Origin: Myxococcales bacterium
Lineage (GTDB): Bacteria > Myxococcota_A > Bradymonadia > UBA7976 > UBA1532
Reading direction: 5' to 3'
DNA length: 64,000 bases
Assembly (NCBI GenBank): GCA_020633465.1
Contig: JACKDN010000015.1
Location: 62,001 to 126,000 of the forward strand
Made by a program: the position numbers and the translations under genes. Positions within the stretch are counted from its first letter, which is position 1. Every line of letters begins with the position of its first letter. This document shows, piece after piece, positions 27,233 to 34,239 of the stretch. The notes below the pieces were generated by a model. The model was not told where the DNA came from. It saw nothing but the letters and a program-made list of their open reading frames with translations, and did no database searches.

Positions 27233-28773
27233 GCCAGGGGCCCCACCGCGGCCTCGACCGCCTCGATGAGCGCCCCGCTTCGCACCAGCTCGGTCACCCG
27301 GCGGATGTCGCCGTGCAGCGCGCGATCGGCGTCCAGCGCGGGCACCGCGCGCCGCACGCAGGCGTAGGCCGCCTCGACGGCCGGGCTCGACGCCAGGGGG
27401 CGCCGGTAGTCGAGGCCCTGGATCGCGCACAGGAGCTCGATCGCCAGCACGGTCTCGACGTTGCCGCAGACCTGCCGCGCCTTGCGCGCCGCCCACGTGC
27501 CCATCGACACGTGATCCTCGCGGTTCGCGCTCGAGGGGATGCTGTCGACGCTGGCGGGGTGGGCCAGCGTCTTGTTCTCGCTGACCAGCGCCGCGGCGGT
27601 CACCTGCGCGATCATGAAGCCGCTGTGCAGCCCGCTGTCGGGGGCCAGGAAGGCGGGCAGGCCGCTCGACAGGTGCGGGTTGACCAGCTGCTCGACGCGG
27701 CGCTCGCTGATGTTGGCCCACTCGGACAGCGCGATGGCCAGGAAGTCGGCGGCGAAGGCCACCGGCTGGCCGTGGAAGTTGCCCCCGCTCAGGATGTCGA
27801 GCGTGCCGTCCTCGCCCTCGAACACCAGCGGGTTGTCGGTGGCGGCGTCGCACTCGCGGTCGACGACGGCCAGGGCGTACGCCAGGGCGTCGCGCGAGGT
27901 GCCGTGCACCTGCGGCATGCAGCGCAGGGTGTAGGGATCCTGCACCTTGCCGCAGTCGTGGTGGCTGGCCATCAGCGCGCTGCCCGCGAGCAGGGCGCGC
28001 AGGTTGGCGGCGGTCGTCGCCTGGCCCGGCTGGCCACGCATGGCGTGGATGCGTGCGTCGAAGGGGCGCTGGCTGCCCAGCAGGGCCTCGAGCGAGCAGG
28101 CGCCGGCGATGTCGGCCACCTTGGCGATGCGCCGCGCGCGATCGAGCACCAGCGCCGCGTCGGCGGTCATCGCCTGGGTGCCGTTGATCAGCGCCAGGCC
28201 CTCCTTCGGCGCCAGCGTCACCGGCGCCAGCCCCGCCCGCGCGAGGGCCTCGCCGCCGGGCAGCCGCGCGTCGCCGAACAGCGCCTCGCCCTCGCCGATC
28301 AGCACCAGCGCCAGGTGGGCCAGGGGCGCCAGATCACCCGACGCGCCGACCGACCCCTTCTCGGGCACGATCGGGTGGACGCCCGCCTCGAGCATCGCCA
28401 CGAGCAGCTCGGCGATCGCCGGCCGCGTGCCGCTGGTGCCGCGCAGCAGCACGTTGGCGCGCAGCAGCATCATCGCGCGCGTGGTCGGCACGTCGTAGGG
28501 GGCCCCGACGCCGGCGGCGTGGCTGCGCACCAGGTTCGCCTGCAGGCGCTCGAGATCGCTCCGCGCGATGCGCACCTCGGCCAGCGCGCCGAAGCCGGTG
28601 TTCACGCCGTAGGTGTTGGGGGCGTCGTCGGTCAAGAGGGCCTCGACCCGCGCGCGGATCGAGGCGATGCGGGCGCGGGCGGCGGGATCGATCGTCACCG
28701 CGCGCCGGCGGTGGGCGACGGCCACGACGTCGTCGAGGGTCAGCGGCGCGCGGCCGAGTGCGAGTGCGTCCAT
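27229..28773 (-). CDS. hutH: Histidine ammonia-lyase
   Basis: 514 residues, normal length. The MIO prosthetic group forms from Ala144-Ser145-Gly146 in SVGASGDLAPLAH; Tyr55 in TYGVNTGFG is the catalytic Tyr; 'QDPYTLRC.PQVHG' and 'NPLVF' are further family marks. It deaminates histidine to urocanate. The ATG at 28773 has no ribosome binding site and the -10 of a TTGACA promoter ends 6 bases upstream, so the mRNA is probably leaderless. It is the first gene of a two-gene hut operon and diverges from gph. Confidence 0.96.
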   Translation of the reverse strand: MDALALGRAPLTLDDVVAVAHRRRAVTIDPAARARIASIRARVEALLTDDAPNTYGVNTGFGALAEVRIARSDLERLQANLVRSHAAGVGAPYDVPTTRAMMLLRANVLLRGTSGTRPAIAELLVAMLEAGVHPIVPEKGSVGASGDLAPLAHLALVLIGEGEALFGDARLPGGEALARAGLAPVTLAPKEGLALINGTQAMTADAALVLDRARRIAKVADIAGACSLEALLGSQRPFDARIHAMRGQPGQATTAANLRALLAGSALMASHHDCGKVQDPYTLRCMPQVHGTSRDALAYALAVVDRECDAATDNPLVFEGEDGTLDILSGGNFHGQPVAFAADFLAIALSEWANISERRVEQLVNPHLSSGLPAFLAPDSGLHSGFMIAQVTAAALVSENKTLAHPASVDSIPSSANREDHVSMGTWAARKARQVCGNVETVLAIELLCAIQGLDYRRPLASSPAVEAAYACVRRAVPALDADRALHGDIRRVTELVRSGALIEAVEAAVGPLA

Positions 28774-28779
28774 GGGCCC

Positions 28780-28809
28780 GTATTGCGCGGGGGCCGGGTG
28801 CGCTGTCAA
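28780..28809 (-). promoter_or_regulatory. hutHI promoter, probably giving a leaderless mRNA
   Basis: Minus strand: perfect TTGACA (28804-28809), 18-base spacer, CAATAC (28780-28785), then six bases to the ATG at 28773. I see no clear operator palindrome. Confidence 0.5.
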
Positions 28810-28887
28810 TCCCGACGGGGCGCGCGGGGCCTCCCTTCCGCGGCGAAGTGTCCTAGGATGCGGCCACCCGAGGCCCCCGAGGAGCCG

Positions 28888-29514
28888 ATGTCCCGCCCCG
28901 TCTTTCTCTTCGATCTCGACGGCACGCTGCTCGACACGGACGCCGATCTGGCGGCCGCGGTGAACGCGGCCCGGGCGGCCCTCGGGCTGCCGGCGCTCGG
29001 CGTCGACGCGGTCCGGCCGCACATCGGCTGGGGGCTGGGGCATCTGCTGCGCGGCACGCTGCCCGCCGCGCAGCACGCGCGGCTGTCCGCGGCCCGTGAG
29101 CACTTCCACGCCCACTACCGCGCCCACCTGCTCGACCACAGCCGCCCCTTCGCCGACGCGGACGCCGTCGTCGCCGCCCTCGGCCCGGCCCGCTGCGGGC
29201 TGGTGACCAACAAACCCGGCGCCTTCGTCGACGCGCTGATCGAACGGCTGGGCTGGCGCTTCGGCGTCGTCGTCGCGGGGGACACCCTCGCCGCGCGCAA
29301 GCCGGACGCCGCGCCCCTGCGCCACGCGGCAGAGGCGCTCGGCGCCGAGCCGTCGACGGTCACCTACGTCGGCGACAGCGAGGTGGATCTCGAGGCCGCG
29401 GCCGCCGCCGGCACGGCCTTCGCCGCGGTGGCCTGGGGCCGGGTGGCGCCGCGGGCCCCGCGCGTCGTCGAGCGCTTCGCCGAGCTGCTCGACGCCGAGG
29501 CGCGCCCATGTTGA
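28888..29514 (+). CDS. gph: HAD-family phosphatase, phosphoglycolate phosphatase type
   Basis: 208 residues from the ATG at 28888 with GGAG close upstream; TAGGAT at 28854-28859 may be its -10. HAD motif I FLFDLDGTLLDTD at 6-18 (nucleophile Asp9, acid Asp11), motif II 'CGLVTNKPG', motif III Lys in AARKPDAAPL and motif IV VGDSEVDLEAA. The cap is the small helical type seen in Gph. It probably removes 2-phosphoglycolate, but other phosphosugars are possible. It overlaps crcB by seven bases. Confidence 0.85.
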   Translation: MSRPVFLFDLDGTLLDTDADLAAAVNAARAALGLPALGVDAVRPHIGWGLGHLLRGTLPAAQHARLSAAREHFHAHYRAHLLDHSRPFADADAVVAALGPARCGLVTNKPGAFVDALIERLGWRFGVVVAGDTLAARKPDAAPLRHAAEALGAEPSTVTYVGDSEVDLEAAAAAGTAFAAVAWGRVAPRAPRVVERFAELLDAEARPC

Positions 29515-29891
29515 GCGTCCTCGCCGTGTTCGTCGGCGGCGGGCTGGGCGCGGCGGCCCGCTACGGCGTCACCTTGGCCTTCCGCCGCCTCTGGCCCCAC
29601 GCCGCGCTGCCCTGGGGCACCTTCGCGGTCAACGTCGCGGGCTGCCTGGCCCTGGGCCTGCTGGCGGTGGTGCTCGCCGACCGCGTCGTCGTCTCGCCGG
29701 CGGCCCGCCTGGGCCTGACCACCGGCTTCCTCGGCGGCCTGACCACCTTCAGCACCTTCGGCCAGGAGACCGTGGGCCTGCTGGCCGGTGAGACCCCGAC
29801 GCTGGGGCTGCTCAACGTCGCGCTGAACGTGCTGGTGGGGCTCGCCGCGGCGGGCGCCGGCATGTGGCTGGGGGGACGATGGCCGACCTGA
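29508..29891 (+). CDS. crcB: Fluoride channel CrcB/Fluc
   Basis: 127 residues, four predicted membrane helices. Signatures: GGGLGAAARYG near 10-20, 'WGTFAVNVAGC' with the pore Asn, and 'GGLTTFSTFGQE' with the Phe-box and TTFST. It exports fluoride as a dual-topology dimer. ATG at 29508 lies inside gph and the end overlaps the following GDPD gene by 13 bases. No fluoride riboswitch can precede it, since the upstream DNA is coding. Confidence 0.94.
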   Translation: MLSVLAVFVGGGLGAAARYGVTLAFRRLWPHAALPWGTFAVNVAGCLALGLLAVVLADRVVVSPAARLGLTTGFLGGLTTFSTFGQETVGLLAGETPTLGLLNVALNVLVGLAAAGAGMWLGGRWPT

Positions 29892-30589
29892 TCCTGTGGG
29901 CCCATCGGGGCAGCCACCGCCCCGGGGGGCCGCTCGAGAACACGCTGCCGGCCTTCGAGCGGGCCCTGGCCGAGGCCGCGGACGGCGTCGAGCTGGACGT
30001 CCACCCCAGCCGGGACGGCGTGCCGATGGTGTTCCACGACGAGACGCTCGAGCGGCTGGTGCCGGGCGACACGCGCGCGCTGGCCGCCGTCGACGCGGCC
30101 GAGCTGCGCGCCCTCGAGCTGCGCGGCGGCTTCCGCATGCCCACCCTCGCCGAGGTGCTCGACCTGCTGCTCGGCCGCCTGCGCATCAACATCGAGATCA
30201 AGGACGCCGCGGCACTGGGCCCGGTGCTCGCCGTCCTGCCCGCGGCGCCCGACGGCGTGCTGCTGTCCAGCTTCGATCACGACGCCGTGCGCGCGGCGGC
30301 CGATCGCGCGCCGCGCGTGCCGCGGGCCGCGCTGACCGAGAGCGGCCCGCGCGCCCGCGACGCGGCGGCGTGGCCCGCCAGCCTGCTGCGCGCCGCGCGC
30401 GCCGACGCGTGGCACCCGCACCACGGTCTGGTCGATCGCGCCCGGGTCGAGCGCGCCCACGCCTGCGGCTGCGCCGTGAACGTCTGGACCGTCAACGACG
30501 CCGGGCTGGCCGATCGCCTCGCCGCCCTCGGCGTCGACGGCGTTTTCACCGATCATCCGGCAGATTTGCGCAACAACCGCCTCGGCTGA
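29879..30589 (+). CDS. Glycerophosphodiester phosphodiesterase
   Basis: 236 residues, cytoplasmic type without signal peptide. GDPD signatures: WAHRGSH at 6-12 (catalytic His), 'PENTLPAF'-type 'LENTLPAFERAL', 'DGVELDVHPSRDGVPMVFHDETLER' (Glu and Asp metal ligands, second His), 'INIEIKD' and C-terminal 'VNVWTVND' and 'GVDGVFTDHP'. It hydrolyses glycerophosphodiesters from phospholipid turnover to glycerol-3-P. I chose ATG 29879 (GGGGGGA directly upstream); GTG at 29864 is an in-frame alternative. Forms an operon with gph and crcB. Confidence 0.92.
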   Translation: MADLILWAHRGSHRPGGPLENTLPAFERALAEAADGVELDVHPSRDGVPMVFHDETLERLVPGDTRALAAVDAAELRALELRGGFRMPTLAEVLDLLLGRLRINIEIKDAAALGPVLAVLPAAPDGVLLSSFDHDAVRAAADRAPRVPRAALTESGPRARDAAAWPASLLRAARADAWHPHHGLVDRARVERAHACGCAVNVWTVNDAGLADRLAALGVDGVFTDHPADLRNNRLG

Positions 30590-30626
30590 CCGATGACGTC
30601 TCCGTTCCTACGACGGAGGCGGACCC

Positions 30627-31202
30627 ATGGCGGCGATCGATCGACGGGCGCGCGGCGCCCTGGTGCTGGTGCTGACGGGCGCGGCGGCCGCGGCCCATTG
30701 GCCGCGCGCGTCGGGACCCGCGCCGCGCCCCTGCGCCGCCCCGGTGGCGGTGGGGGGCGCGGCGGGCGAGGTGCTGATGTGCTCGCTGGCGCCGCTGGAG
30801 GCGCTGCTGCGGGTGTGCCCGCCGACGGGGCCCATCCGCCCGGGCGATCGGCTGACGCCCACGCCGACGCTGATCGGCTGCCGCCTGAGCGTGCGCCCCC
30901 TGCCGGCGGCGCGGCGGCTGGCCTTGGGTCTGAAGCTGGACGTGAACGGCGCGACGGCGCGCGAGCTGGAGGCGCTGGCGGGGGTCGGTCCAGCGACGGC
31001 GGCGGCGCTGGTGGCCGCGCGGCCCTACCGGGACTGGGTCGATCTGGAGCGGGCCCGGGGCATCGGCCCCACGCGGCGGGCGCGGCTGCGCCCCCACCTC
31101 ACTCTTCGGCCTCCGCCTCCTCTGCGGCCTTCTTCTTCGCCTCCTCGCGACGCTTCAGCTCCTCGAACACCTTCAGGTTCTCCTCGAGGGTCTGCTGGTT
31201 GA
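30627..31202 (+). CDS. Membrane-anchored helix-hairpin-helix (ComEA-like) protein overlapping a convergent gene
   Basis: 191 residues; ATG at 30627 with GGAGG at 30615-30619. A hydrophobic N-terminal segment (9-24) acts as signal or anchor. Residues 108-160 are two HhH motifs of the ComEA type: 'LDVNGATARELEALAGVGPATAAALVAARPY' in outline and 'DLERARGIGPTRRARLRPHL', which in relatives is the C-terminus. Here the frame continues for 30 more residues (Pro/Ser/Arg-rich) and runs 104 bases into the 3' end of the opposite lipoprotein gene. The HhH part should bind DNA without sequence preference, as in DNA uptake proteins. The tail has no family support. Confidence 0.75.
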   Translation: MAAIDRRARGALVLVLTGAAAAAHWPRASGPAPRPCAAPVAVGGAAGEVLMCSLAPLEALLRVCPPTGPIRPGDRLTPTPTLIGCRLSVRPLPAARRLALGLKLDVNGATARELEALAGVGPATAAALVAARPYRDWVDLERARGIGPTRRARLRPHLTLRPPPPLRPSSSPPRDASAPRTPSGSPRGSAG

Positions 31203-31743
31203 GCTTCGCGCGGGTCAGGTTCTGCTCGAGCGCCCGCTCGAAGGCGGTGGTCTTCCACTTGCCGTCCTCGAGCACGAACTCCACGGTCTCGCCGCTCTGG
31301 GTGGGCACCGTGGCCCGCTCGCCGCTGATCGACGGCGCGCCGAGCGTCGTCATGCCGAACTTCAGCCCCGGCCCGCGATCGAGCTTCTCGATCTCCGGCT
31401 TCACCAGCGCGGCGAACAGCCCCGCGGCGTCCTGCGCCTCGAGCACGCCGTCCGGGAAGGCCGCGCGCGCCGCCGCCCGCTGATCCTCGGGGTACTTCTC
31501 GCCGATGGCGATGCGCTGATCCTTCAGCACCGTGTGCAGCGCGGCGAGGTGGTCGCGCGTGGCCTGCGTCGAGTAGGCCAGCACCGCGGCGACGTCGCCC
31601 TGCACGACGGCGTCGCGCAGCAGGTGCAGCGCGCCGTCGGGCGTCGCGGGATCGAGGTTCTCCTCGCAGGCCGCGAGCGGCAGCGCGAGGATCGTGAGCA
31701 GCAGCAGCAGCCGGGCGCGGAGGCCCATGGGCAGAGTAGGCAT
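31099..31743 (-). CDS. Lipoprotein of unknown function
   Basis: 214 residues. Lipoprotein signal with lipobox LAAC (Cys near 26). The middle region 'GALHLLRDAVVQGDVAAVLAYS' followed by a beta-rich segment (ATVPTQSGETVEFVLEDGKWKT in outline) fits an NTF2-like or DUF4878-like fold. The C-terminus is a charged helix (KRREEAKKKAAEEAEAEE). The ATG at 31743 is six bases from a -10 box, so translation is probably leaderless. The divergent neighbour at 31821 seems to be a distant relative, with the same lipobox-plus-helix-plus-strand order. Its 3' end overlaps the HhH gene. Confidence 0.8.
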   Translation of the reverse strand: MPTLPMGLRARLLLLLTILALPLAACEENLDPATPDGALHLLRDAVVQGDVAAVLAYSTQATRDHLAALHTVLKDQRIAIGEKYPEDQRAAARAAFPDGVLEAQDAAGLFAALVKPEIEKLDRGPGLKFGMTTLGAPSISGERATVPTQSGETVEFVLEDGKWKTTAFERALEQNLTRAKLNQQTLEENLKVFEELKRREEAKKKAAEEAEAEE

Positions 31744-31749
31744 GGCTTG

Positions 31750-31778
31750 CCGATAGCCCGTCGGGGCAGGGGAGTCAA
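31750..31778 (-). promoter_or_regulatory. Promoter of the 31743 lipoprotein gene (leaderless)
   Basis: Minus strand: TTGACT (31773-31778), 17-base spacer, TATCGG (31750-31755), then six bases to the ATG. Confidence 0.45.
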
Positions 31779-31784
31779 CCCCGG

Positions 31785-31813
31785 TTGCATCACCCCGACC
31801 CGGCGGGCATCAT
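31785..31813 (+). promoter_or_regulatory. Promoter of the 31821 lipoprotein gene (leaderless)
   Basis: TTGCAT (31785-31790), 17-base spacer, CATCAT (31808-31813), seven bases before the GTG at 31821. Its -35 is back to back with the minus-strand -35, six bases apart. Confidence 0.45.
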
Positions 31814-31820
31814 CGGCGCC

Positions 31821-32246
31821 GTGCTGTCCCGCCTCACCGTCCTGCTGTTGGGCCTCGTGGCCTGCGTCGCCTGCGGCCCGCCGCCCCGCGATCCGGCCGT
31901 CGAGGCCTACGAGCGCTTCGCCGCGGCCCTGCGCGAGGGCCGCAGCGACGACGTGCACGCGCTCCTCAGCCCGGCCAGCCAGCGGACGTTGGCCACCCGC
32001 ATGCAGCTCGAGCCGGGCACGCCCGCGGAGACCGTGCGCGCGCGCCTGGCCGTCCGCCCGGGCTGGACCTTCGAGGTGCACCGCGGCCTGCGCCCGAGGC
32101 TCGAGGCCGGCGAGCAGGCGGCCGCGCGCCGCGTCGTGCGCGCCCCGCTGGCCGGCGGCGTCTGGCGGGTGCCGATGGTGCAGGTGGACGGCGAGTGGCG
32201 GGTCGACCTGTTCGGCGCCCAGCCGGTGCCCGACGCCGAGGGGTGA
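31821..32246 (+). CDS. Small lipoprotein of unknown function
   Basis: 141 residues from the GTG at 31821. The signal ends in lipobox CVAC (Cys near 18). Then 'VEAYERFAAALREGRSDDVHALLS' forms helices and 'WTFEVHRGL', 'WRVPMVQVDGEWRVDLF' form strands, the order of NTF2-like or DUF4878-like domains. The start is supported by the promoter at 31785-31813 and the absence of any ribosome binding site. It shares regulatory DNA with the lipoprotein at 31743, so the two may work together in the envelope. Confidence 0.75.
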   Translation: MLSRLTVLLLGLVACVACGPPPRDPAVEAYERFAAALREGRSDDVHALLSPASQRTLATRMQLEPGTPAETVRARLAVRPGWTFEVHRGLRPRLEAGEQAAARRVVRAPLAGGVWRVPMVQVDGEWRVDLFGAQPVPDAEG

Positions 32247-32251
32247 CGACG

Positions 32252-32270
32252 CGCCCGGCGCGGCCGGGCG
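32252..32270 (+). terminator. GC hairpin after the 31821 lipoprotein gene
   Basis: Perfect 8-base stem CGCCCGGC/GCCGGGCG with a three-base loop, followed only by TT. The loop end touches the next promoter. Confidence 0.45.
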
Positions 32271-32299
32271 TTGCGCCGGGCGACGCTTCACGCTAACAA
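32271..32299 (+). promoter_or_regulatory. Promoter of the pseudokinase hybrid gene (leaderless)
   Basis: TTGCGC (32271-32276), 17-base spacer, TAACAA (32294-32299), then six bases to the GTG at 32306. Confidence 0.4.
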
Positions 32300-32305
32300 T
32301 CGCGC

Positions 32306-34219
32306 GTGACCCTTCTTGGAGAGTTCTCCCCGTTGGAAAGCGCCAACTCGTCCACGCCCGAGGAGAGCCCGGCGCCGGCGCCCGCGCGCGCCGAGTCGGT
32401 GCGCCTGAAGCAGGGTGACATCGTCGGCAGTCGGTTCGTGGTCGACGAGCGCCTGCGCGAGGACGTCACGGGCACCACCTACCGCGCGGTCGACGAGAAG
32501 AGCGGCAAGAAGATCGCCATCCTGATGATGGATCCCGCGACGGCGGGCGACAAGGCGGCCACCGAGTCCCTGCGCACCGCCGTGAAGGCCGCGACCGAGC
32601 TGGCCCACAAGAACATCGTCAGCGTCTTCGGCATGGGCAAGGAGGGCCGCCGGCGGTACGTGGCGCGCGAGTACGTCGACGGCCAGACGCTGGCCGCGCT
32701 GCTCGACAAGAAGGCCACCGCGGGCAAGCAGTTCACGCTCAAGGGCGCCTACAACCTGATCGCGCACGTGTGCAACGCGCTGCAGTACGCGCGGGCCACG
32801 CTGCCCCACGGCACGCTGCGGCCGTCGGCCGTGCTGATCAACCGCACCGGGCGGGTCAAGGTGAGCGACTTCGGGCTCGCCGGCACGCGCCCCGCGCTCG
32901 AGGCCCGCCGGGACGCGCTGACGCCCTGGGACGCCGCCTGCCTGCCCGCCGACGCCGAGCACGCGGACGACCTCTACGCGGTCGGCGTCATGCTGTACTG
33001 CCTGATCGTCGGGCGCCCGCCCGAGGGGCCGGCGCCGACGCTGCCCGAGGCCACCGCGCAGAAGCTGCCCACGGCGCTCGCCGACGTGCTGCGCCGCTGC
33101 GTCGACCCGGATCCCGCCCAGCGCTTCGCCGAGCCGGCCGAGCTGAAGGCCGAGCTGCTGCGGGTGGTCGAGGCGGCCCGCGGGAGCGAGCGGCGGCGGC
33201 CGGTGGTCGAGACGCCCACCGAGGCCGCGGCCTCGATCGAGGTGCTCGACGGCACGCCCATGCCGGCCAGCCCGGGCAAGGCGGCGCCGCGCTCCAAGAA
33301 GAAGGCCCGGCCGAAGGAGGCCGGCGGCTTCGTCATCCCCGAGCTGAAGGCGCCCAGCCAGGCCGACGACGACGGCACGGTGCAGCGCTGGCTGGTCGAG
33401 CGCGGCGGCACGGATTACGGCCCCTTCACCAGCAAGCAGGTGGTCGAGCAGCTCTTCAAGGAAGAGATCACCGGCGAGACCACGATCTACGACATCGAGA
33501 CGGACCGTCGCCTCGCGCTGTCGGAGTTCGACGTCTTCACCGAGGCCCTCGTCTCGTGGATCCACGAGAAGGCCGAGCGCGAGAAGCGCGCGGCCGAGGC
33601 CGCCACCGAGGCCGCGGCCAAGCGCCGCAACCGCATCCTGCTCGGCGTGATGCTGGGCACGGTGCTGATCGTCGGCGGCGGGGCGGGGGGCTGGGCCTGG
33701 TACCGGTCGACGCTGCCGAAGCCGGTGAAGGCGCACCTGGGCAGCCTGGTGACGCCGATGCAGATCGCGCTGCCCACCGTGACGCTGCCCGAGGAGCTGC
33801 CCGAGACCTTCGCCGAGGTCGAGGCGCGCAAGCGCAAGGTCGCGGCGCGCACCGCCAAGCGCCGCACCGCGGCCGAGCGGCGGCGCATGGAGGAGGAGGC
33901 CCGCCTCGCCGCGTCGAGCGAGCTGGTGGTGGGATCGGGCGACGGCGGCAAGTTCGATCGCTCGGCCTTCGACCGCGTCATCGCCGGGCGCAACGGGCGC
34001 CTGATGAAGTGCCTGCAGGACGAGGCGCGGCGCGATCCGAACCTGTCGGCCGTCGAGGTGCACATCACCGTGCTGCCGCGGGGCGACCTGATCAACGTGA
34101 ACATGCCCGGGGGCACCTCCGCGGGCAGCAGCTGTGTGCGCGCCGCCTTGCGCGGCCTCAAGGTGCCCGCGTTCGACGGCACCAACGTGAAGGTCAAGCT
34201 GCCCTTCAACTTCCGCTGA
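32306..34219 (+). CDS. Pseudokinase - GYF-like - membrane helix - AgmX-type hybrid protein
   Basis: 637 residues. Residues 40-290 have the Hanks-kinase fold, but key residues are gone: the beta3 Lys reads Leu73 (KKIAIL), HRD reads His-Gly-Thr at 168-170, the catalytic-loop Asn is absent; DFG is kept at 188-190. Residues 360-412 are GYF_2-like ('RWLVERGGTDYGPFTSKQVVEQL'-type, with YGPF). One membrane helix follows at about 443-466. The periplasmic part ends in an AgmX/TonB-like domain (about 570-637; 'GRLMKCLQDEARRDP', 'SSCVRAALRGLKVPAF') with two Cys. It may sense cytoplasmic ligands and transmit to the envelope. GTG 32306 fits a leaderless message; TTG 32333 with GGAGAG upstream is the alternative start. 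Confidence 0.85.
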   Translation: MTLLGEFSPLESANSSTPEESPAPAPARAESVRLKQGDIVGSRFVVDERLREDVTGTTYRAVDEKSGKKIAILMMDPATAGDKAATESLRTAVKAATELAHKNIVSVFGMGKEGRRRYVAREYVDGQTLAALLDKKATAGKQFTLKGAYNLIAHVCNALQYARATLPHGTLRPSAVLINRTGRVKVSDFGLAGTRPALEARRDALTPWDAACLPADAEHADDLYAVGVMLYCLIVGRPPEGPAPTLPEATAQKLPTALADVLRRCVDPDPAQRFAEPAELKAELLRVVEAARGSERRRPVVETPTEAAASIEVLDGTPMPASPGKAAPRSKKKARPKEAGGFVIPELKAPSQADDDGTVQRWLVERGGTDYGPFTSKQVVEQLFKEEITGETTIYDIETDRRLALSEFDVFTEALVSWIHEKAEREKRAAEAATEAAAKRRNRILLGVMLGTVLIVGGGAGGWAWYRSTLPKPVKAHLGSLVTPMQIALPTVTLPEELPETFAEVEARKRKVAARTAKRRTAAERRRMEEEARLAASSELVVGSGDGGKFDRSAFDRVIAGRNGRLMKCLQDEARRDPNLSAVEVHITVLPRGDLINVNMPGGTSAGSSCVRAALRGLKVPAFDGTNVKVKLPFNFR

Positions 34220-34239
34220 CCGTGCAGACCCTTGGCGTG

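Noticed and set aside
29440..29508. Fluoride riboswitch before crcB
   Set aside because: The upstream DNA is gph coding sequence and crcB overlaps it by seven bases.
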